Positions 40,401 to 49,400 of a stretch of 64,000 nucleotides of DNA are shown piece by piece. The stretch is taken from positions 5,890,001 to 5,954,000 of the forward strand of contig CM082596.2 of assembly GCA_040954595.2 (NCBI GenBank), written 5' to 3'. Position 1 is the first letter of the stretch. Every line of letters starts with the position of its first letter. This DNA comes from Balanoglossus misakiensis. Lineage: Eukaryota > Hemichordata. The notes beneath the pieces are model-generated. The model did no database searches, was not told where the DNA came from, and worked only from the letters and a program-made list of their open reading frames with translations. The position numbers and the translations under genes are program-made.

Positions 40401-43400
40401 GGAAATAGCAGAAAAAATATAAACCGGTCACGTGACCAACGTGGTCATGTCAATCAGCGTCGCGTCGTCTGACACAATGGCCACCGCTGAAGATGTCGTC
40501 TGCCAGCCTCAAGAGAAAATTGCAAGATTTTCCCAGCTGTTAGCATGAGGTTTATTATAAAACACCTATAGCCTGGCCTATATTCGGGCCATAGCAGCCG
40601 TTTTTACCCCCTCGTGACTGTGAGTTACCAGAATCATATGCTATTTCCCTCGGCCTGCGGCCTCGGGAAATAGCATATGATTCTGGTAACTCACAGCCCC
40701 TCGGGTGTAATAAACGGCCGCTATGGCCCTCATGGCCAGGCAATAGGTGTTCAATACAAGGAAATGCTACAATGACGTTGAAATACGTGTAGTCGATCAG
40801 TGAAACTATTTTACCAGACAATCTAATATCCCAGCTCAAAATTTGATCAACTGTAGTGTTTATACAACCAGTTAGATGTTCATTTGCTACGGCAATTCTA
40901 TCAGAACTAATAAGCCCAAACCATATTGTGCCGTACACCGAATCGTAACCTTTCCATGAAGGACACATTTTCCAACTCTGCGTGACTCTCGCCACATGCC
41001 AGGCAACACATATACAAATGAAATAAATTAGCTACATATTACATTCATGTAGTACTGGTATATTTTGAGTAAGACGTATTAGTCCAGTGACTTGCTTTGT
41101 CAATAAAAGTTATGTGAAATCAATAAATTAATTAAATTCCAGACTGAATGTCTGATAAACTGATGTACTGGTAAAGACAGAGTCAAAGGTCTGTGTGCTT
41201 TGTTTTGTGCTGTCTGCTGCGTATTTCTTCCTTTAAGTTTATTTTAATCGTCAAAACTAAATTTTCTGGTGTAATTGTGAAAATGAACTTACCGGGTATC
41301 AAAGCTAATCAGAGTTTTTCTTCTTTCTGTCGCATTTCAGGTTCCAGACCCAACCAATCGAGAGTCCTGAAAAGACACAGAAGAGGGTCAGTCGGAAATT
41401 ATCGCAGGACCCCGAAAGACACAAGACGCAGCCAATAACAGTCCAAGAAGTGAGAGCAGCGTCGAGTTTAGAGAGCATGAAACCATCATCGTCCATATCA
41501 GATAGGTAAGCATAGCTATTTAATACACCATTCACCCCTATCCTGTGGTCAGTTCATGAAACCCATTGAGTTGCATGGTAATGTATGAGCTGTACAAGGT
41601 TGCTTTATCCAAGATGTAATCTGTGATCAAATTAATTATTATGGACGGACAGCTATAGATTTTTCAAGGAAAAAGATATAATTTGTTTGGGGGGGGAACC
41701 TTACGAGAGCTGGGGAATACTGTGTCGCACAACAATGTGCAGAAATTCTATTTTACATGTGTGGAGATTTCTATGAGAGTCTTGGCCTCCTTCATTTATC
41801 CTACATGAAGGATTCACAGATGGGCTGAGAAGTAGCATTTCCTATTAACTGTGAGATGAAAATGACTAATATAAAATGGAGTGTTTGAATATATTGCCAA
41901 GTGCAGTCATACCAGGAAATCTCATCCATCTCAAAAATAAGCTTACTTCCTTGGCTTACAGATGGAACGGGTTTACTTTGACTGGCCGTTGAAATGATTT
42001 CCGGGAAAAGGGGAATTGATATATGATATGAAACAGCTGTGACAGGTGTAATATGCAGGTGGTCTGCGACTGTTTGGAATTCATGCCATGTCGTTTTATC
42101 ATCATTCGAAATGTATAACGTCAGTGGTTAATCAAATACAGTAAATTATGTATAATTTGGATGCAGATATGAAGAACAGCAGTCGTATTAATAGACAATC
42201 AATTTTCATGGCTATAGTTTATGAATCACATACCGGTATGACAGGTGCTTGTACTTTGTAACCCGCTGGTATCCATCATGCTAAGTGGATTGGTCTATTC
42301 TGGAAGGGAGGGAGAAAAGGGTTCATTATTTCACTCAAGCAAAAACTTGTGGTACCTGGAAGGCAAAACATAATACATAAGAAACTTTTCACGTTTAGTC
42401 CCAAGTTAAAAAGGATTTTAACCCAGGTCAGGTCTAGAAATTCAAGTCAGGTCATCTTCCGTCCCACATGCATAACCTCTCTCACCCAATAGTAATCCAT
42501 CATCTTAGTTATGAGATATTTCAATTAGAATAGGAGGTGTTTATTGCCCATTAATGGGAACAGCTTGCTAGATGTACATGAGGCATTGATTGAAGCTTCC
42601 GATAATTTTGATAATTCCGGAAGTTTTCCAATGACTAAATATAGTGCAAGGATATCCTGGAATTTGTTGAGTCCCTGTCAATACTGAGTCACCTCACTGG
42701 GAGTCATGTCACACATTTATTATACCCTAGAACCAGCATGGTTTGGTCCAACTCCATTGTTTTCTATGGTAAAGTTGGACCTCTATACTGGTAAAGGGAA
42801 ATGGGGGTGGAAGGGTTAAATGTGATATGTTACTATCAATCCCTGTTGTTGTAACATGATGAAATTTAAGTATAAGTATTAATTTTTATGCCAAATCTTG
42901 TCAAGGGTTAATTATATCATTTTTTAAATTTTTTTTCCTCTCTCTCACTCACACAGGCTTTCAGCTCTGCAGCAGAGCGGAGAAACAGGCTGGAGAAAGA
43001 GAATATCGAAATTTGACGAAGAAACATTCGTAAAAGAAATTGTTGGTCAGAACGGAGAGGATGAAGTCAAACTCCGGGAAAAGGTGGGAATGAATTTCTG
43101 GCAGAAAATTCCAACATGCACAAACAGATCAAGTACTGGGGCAGATTTAGACATTTTGGATTGCATTGAATTTAAGTGTGTGTTTTTTTCCAGTTCAACT
43201 TGATGTACAACAATTTCCTCTCTGTTTATTTTGTTCCAGTCAAACGGCGGTGGCAATCTGCCCCGCCCGCAGAGCATAGCTGAACGCCTGCAACAGCTCC
43301 AGTCATGTGACGCTCAATGGAAAGGCCGGGTCGAAGGTCACGATGCGGAACAGTACACTGTTGCCGGGAAGATGACCAAGGCTGGCAAGGACGTACAATC

Positions 43401-46400
43401 GAAGCACGCGTCAAGACGGCCAAGGAAATCCAGACCACTCTCTGGCTCTTTCAAATGTATGTGTTCCAGAATTTGACATTTTTACAATATTGAGTGGACT
43501 ACCGTTGTAATCAGAGTATTAGATTATGGAATTAAGGACTTCCGATCAACAGTTTTTAACATAGGCAATGCAGTATGTCACTCAGTTAATTAAACCAGAA
43601 CTACACAAACTGTCTCCATATAACCAAGTGCTGGTGGTTATCTGTGAAATACTAACTACAGTTAATAGCATTTGTAATACATGCAGTTTGCCTATAGATA
43701 GCTTTATGAATATTATGATCACTTCCATTAAACTATTTCTGATTTTTTTCATCAGTACCCACAGACAACAACCATGAATCCAAAGAAAAGATGCCATCAG
43801 CAAAGCTGGCAGACAAGCAACGCGAAGAAGTGGAAATGAAGATCTATGGCAGCAGCAGCAGCAGCAGCTGTACGACAACGCCCAGCTCGTCGGACATAAC
43901 CTCGGAATCGGACATCGAGCCGCAGCCAACCGCGATCGAAATCCTGAAACCGGACAACGAGGACTTTGCTGAATTTTTCAAGAGTACATCAGTCAGTGTG
44001 ACTAAAACCCAGACTGTGAAATCAGAAACTAAAGTTGAAGTCAGTGTGTCTGACTTTGACGTGTTGACTGAGGTTGCCAAGCCCCCGCTGGGTTTGGTCG
44101 GCCAGAAGAGGGCGTTAAAGCCTCAGAGGAGGACGAAAGCGTCCAGTAACCCTCTGAGGGCGTTGCAGGCGAGGAGTGATGTGAAGTCGGAGTATACAGA
44201 GATCAGGACGGACGTGGCTGTGAGGGAAGTCAAACGCATGAAGAAGGAACAAAGTGAGTTTCGTCCAGACTCATTATTCTCCACAGACACAGATAATTCA
44301 GTTATCATTACCAGTGGGCACACTACATACATGTACTGGTCAAAAGATGTCAACTTGAAAATTCAGATAATGTTGAATTTGGCTTATTTACAGCTATTTT
44401 CTGTATTTCTCCTACAGTTGAAAAAGAATCCACGTTTGCTTCAAGTGCTCTGGCTGGCCTCGCAAGTACGGAAGATTTTAGCAGCGTTTCACTCCGAAAG
44501 ACATCAGAGGCAGCATCTGCAGATGCAGCTTCACAGCTATTACCTTATAAGGAGCTCATGCTTTTACATATCAAAGGTAAGCAAATACGAGCTGCAACAA
44601 CGTTCTACCATATAAGGGCAGACTGTGCATTTGTTATCCAATTACAAAGTGTGTGTACTTGCCATATATGGTAAACATCTGAATTTTCATGTAAATATGT
44701 ATTACTTTTTTTTGGGGGGGGGGTGCCATTAACACTGTAGCTGACTCCTTTCAAGTTTGTACGTTTAATAAGTTTAGAATACATTAGTGCATTATTGACA
44801 GCATAAATAATCTAATGTTATGAAAACTATTTCAGGTCGTCGGAATGTGCAAGTGAGACTAGTTGAACCAACAGCAGCATCACTCAGTACTGGTGATTCC
44901 TACGTACTGGTCACACCGAAATCTGTCTTCCTTTGGCAGGGTGCATATGCCAACGTCATCGAAAAAGCCAAAGTAAGTTTAACTTTACAGTGAAATCATA
45001 CAGCTTAACATTCTGCAGAAAATCTCTCTGTATATTGGCTATTCAAAATCTGCATTGATGCCTCTGTGTTTTTTTCAAGAAATAGAACAAATCTAGAGGC
45101 TTTATTTTCCTGTTTTATTCACTCTGTTTAGGCTGCTGAAATATCTCAGGTAATTCAGACCAAGCGAGACTTAGGATGCAAGGCTACATCAGTTTCTATC
45201 ATCGATGAGGAGAAAGGGGAATTTATGGGCCAGTACAGAATCTGGAAGACATTCTGGCAACTTCTTGGCGGCAGAGAGAAATATAAAGGTAATGTCTTGC
45301 TATATACATCGAAAGTACCGGTATATATTGACTTATCTATGTGTTGTAGTAATATTGATGAAATTGCCTTTTCGATCAATATATACAACTTATTTCTGAT
45401 TTTTTTTCATAGATGTAGGCCCGCCTGAAGAAGATGAGAACCACGAATTGTATCTGATGGAAGCCAACATGGTGTACAAAGTTCAGGACGACTCTTTAGT
45501 TCCCTACGAAGAATACTGGGGTTCACCCCCGAAAGTGGAAATGCTCGATTCATCTCAGGTGAGACTCTAGTCAAGGGTTGCTATTTAACTGTTATTTGCA
45601 TTTAACCAATGGTATTGCACCTGCGAGGTCACATGGTCTGCTTGAATGATAGCTGGATGGCCATTGGTTTATTTTACTGTAGACTGGTGGAGATTATTCT
45701 GTGATATTATTAATGAATGTGTTCTACCGGAAAGCATTATAAATGGTTGAAATGATTTACTTACATTGCTGTACATCTTGTCTGCCTATCACAAGTGATA
45801 TATCTTCGTCACTGGAACAGTTGTATCTGAAAGAGAGATAGAATAATAACAAAGTTAAGTCTATGCCGGAAGTGATCATAGTTAAATTTTAAATCGGGTA
45901 TCATAAGTAGCCAGCTGGAGATGTAGGAAGCTTCTACAACAGTAGACAGGCAATCAACAGATTCATGCAAAGTTTTTTGATGAAATCAGTAAAATGCTGA
46001 AAATGAGAAGTAGCTACCCAGCTCCTACACACAGAGTGAAAATAAGCGAATATATATCCCTGCATCACTGAGCGAACATACATGTATCTCTGATTCTACT
46101 CAGGTACTGGTCTTTGACTTTGGAAGTGAACTGTACATCTGGCAGGGCAGACAGTCATCATTACAAGCACGGAAACGCGGCATACAGCTGGCCAAACAGC
46201 TGTGGGCCATTGGATTTGACTACTCCGACTGTGACGTCAATCCTCTCTACCCATTGGACGAAGCTAAACCAAAGAAAGGTCAAAGGCCAACGTGGGCATT
46301 GTTTGCTAAGGTTAGTACTGGGACCATGATATTCCAATGGCAACTTCAGCAAAATTTAGGAAAATTACTAAACTGGTCATGTTTATATATATTATACGAG

Positions 46401-49400
46401 GGTTCAGAATAAAAACACACTGAGGTGACAACTAAACATTATTTCCTTCAGGTTAATGAAAGGATGGAAACAGTATTGTTCAGGAATAAATTCCAGGACT
46501 GGCCAGATGATTCCAGGATTATCAAAGTCAAGTCAGCAGATTCAGAAAAAGAGCAAAAGGTAAGTGGTGATATTTTCAAAGTATCAGTTTTTCTTGCATC
46601 TTTCCAGTTCTTTGGTAGTCACTTGATTGACCAATGATATACAAACTAGAGACTTGAAGAAACATTGTACTTTTGGTAATATTGTAACAACAGATAGTCA
46701 AATATAGGACCATTAATTATAGTGTTTACACTTGTTATATTTTTTAACAGAGTGAGATCATTGAACTGAAACCGTATGACGCCAAGTCGATGGTGGCCCC
46801 AAACAAAGAGAAACCTTATTTTGTCTTTGAAGGGGTCAATGTTGGCAGGGGAGTAGGTAAGTCACAACAAAACAAAACCACAAGTCCCTTTAAAACTGAA
46901 GCCTGCCTACCCCTTTAGAGTAGTAAAATCTAATTCATAACCCCATGTAAGGAACATTCCATTCAGTAATTTAGGGAGTATAGGTAGCTTCAAGGTGTGT
47001 GCATGGGCACAACTCTCAGTGAATTGCCTTGAACTTTTTTCCCCTCTCCCTGTCTTCCGTAACCTGTTTAAACTTTTCCCCCTGTGTGCCATGCTGATTC
47101 CTTACTTATTTTCCCAATTAACAAAATACTTTTAGCAATCTGACTTTCATTAAAAAAAACTAGGAATACTGAACATGAGAAATGCCCCCCCCCCCAAAAA
47201 AAAAAAAAAAAAAAAAAAAAAATAATAATAGTAATACCAACACTTTATATCATGACTGATATTACCTTAAAACCACAACTCAGGCTTTCATTTCATTTTC
47301 CCATTCTTCAACAATATAAAATTAAAGTGATCTATAAAAATCCTGTGAAAAACACTTAGTAAAATTAGACAAGCTCTTAATCTATCTCATTGGCATATTA
47401 AAAGACTTCTCAATATGTTATTTTCTTCAATTTGCAAAAGAAAACGTCATTTCAAAAACACCATATGCTCAGAACTACCGACCAAAAAATACCCTTATTT
47501 AGTGTGATTTGACCTGTGACCCGACTAATGCGTGATGGAGTGCATGATTTGACACGATTGGACCGTGTAAAATGATTGACATACTAACTGTTGTTTACAT
47601 CATCACTTTTCCCTGCATGGTATGGCTGCCTGTCTTGTAGGCTTGGACAGTAACGAGAGAAAGGAGAAACAAATTGCAGGTGAAATACTTACTCCACCAA
47701 AAAGATATCTTTCACCTTCTCACTGCTGCCTGCCAAAATTTTTCACCAAAAATTTAGAACTTTTCAAAACTTTTTTGTGATCCTTTGTAGCGATTTCAAT
47801 AAAGTCGTGATTTTCAAAAGTTTTGGGTGAATTTGAAATAATTATTCTTCAAAAATGAACAATTTTGGTGGGAAACTGTGAGAGGGAGTAAAGGTCTGAT
47901 TTAACTCTCTACTTTCTCTTTTCTGTTTCTAAAATTTCTAATTTCTGTTTTATAGATAGTTTCTAGCTTTTCTTGTCTTTATAAATATTATTATTATAAT
48001 TTTATGTTTTCTTGTAGCCAGGGTTTTTTTTTATTTATTTATTTTTATTTGTAATGTATATTTTCCAGAAAAAAATGTTTACTTTGATCTTGTGATTATT
48101 TTCCGTACAATGTAATATTTAATCATTTTAAGTTAAAAAACCTATTCTTGTGGATGAAAATTATAATTATAATCACATTAATCATGGTAATGGTTATATT
48201 CAGGCATCTCTTTTTCATCTTGATGGTGTGACTTGATTGGACAATATTAAAACACATCTGGCATTTGTAACCAATCATTTCAAATGGCCAAAAGATGATT
48301 ATGTGCAGCTGAATTTAGGTGTACTTTCATCATCTTCCACTCTGTATGATTTTCTGAGCTTGTTTATTTCCATTTAATGTGACTTGGAGTGTGTACATTT
48401 TCGTTCCGCAGGCTACTATGACAAGATCGAGAAGCGTGGAAACGTGATCACGACGTTGTCAGTGGTGACGTGGCACGTGCTGGAGTACGAGCACAGTATT
48501 GTGCCCAAGGAGAGCTTTGGTCAGCTTCATGAGGGAGACACCTACGTAGTCAGGTGGCAATTCCGAGTTGAAGCTGCAGGTAAGTTGATGCAGAGTTGTC
48601 ATGGTAGCTGCTTGCTGCCATGACATCTGTCACTAAGGATACCTCTTGTTTTTATTTACTCCTTGTTCATTATCTACAATTTTGATCCTACAACGTACAA
48701 TTTTGTCTCATATGTTTTCATCTTATTTTGACAGCTATGAAAGACCTGAAGGGAAACATATCCAAACGAGCTGTCGGTCACGGAAAGGAGAAATGTGCCT
48801 ACTTCTTCTGGCAAGGATCCCAGAGCACCATCAATGAAAAGGGTGCCTCGGCCTTGATGACTGTCGAGTTAGACGAAGAGAGAGGACCTCAGGTGAGGGC
48901 CGAGACGGGTGCAGACACTGTGATACATGGTGTGATACATAGATATGCGAGCCATAATTCAGCAGCGGAGCACTGATGACTTGAAATCCATCCTTATTTA
49001 CAAAACTATTTGCCAAAATTTGTGTACAGACCACATTTTAGTCAGTTTCAACGAAATGCACTAAGACCACCTTCACTGGTCCTGCTCATAACATCAACAT
49101 ATGCCAATAGGCAGTCCTAATGATAATTTCTTTGTGTGAGCAGATCCGAGTTGTTCAAGGCAAGGAACCTCCAGTGTTTCTACATCTGTTCCAAGGTGCA
49201 CTGATTATGCACATAGGCAAGAGAGAAGAAGAGGAAACAAACACACAGGGTGGGTTCAAAGGTCACCTAATTCTTTTCTTTGCTGTCATGAAAAGTTTAA
49301 ATATCAGCACTGCTGAATGCTTGCTGATGAGCCATAGACAGGTCCAATACACCTGAAGCCTGATTCACACATAGGTGTTTAAATGGAGTTACCTCCACCG

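Larger units (their letters stand above)
31523..41340 (+). other. SVIL largest intron (9.8 kb)
   Basis: AT-rich throughout, with no exon that meets splice and phase criteria. It contains the E-box/short-ORF block (40361-40548) and the inverted repeat (40560-40752). A small hairpin built on AATGGGCTG/CAGCCCATT lies near 34173-34197. Scattered ORFs under 100 codons (for example 39439-39723) look random. Confidence 0.75.

Noticed and set aside
40555-40995. - strand 146-codon frame through the palindromic element
   Set aside because: Half of it is made of the inverted repeat itself; no domain recognised and no splice context, so not called a gene.
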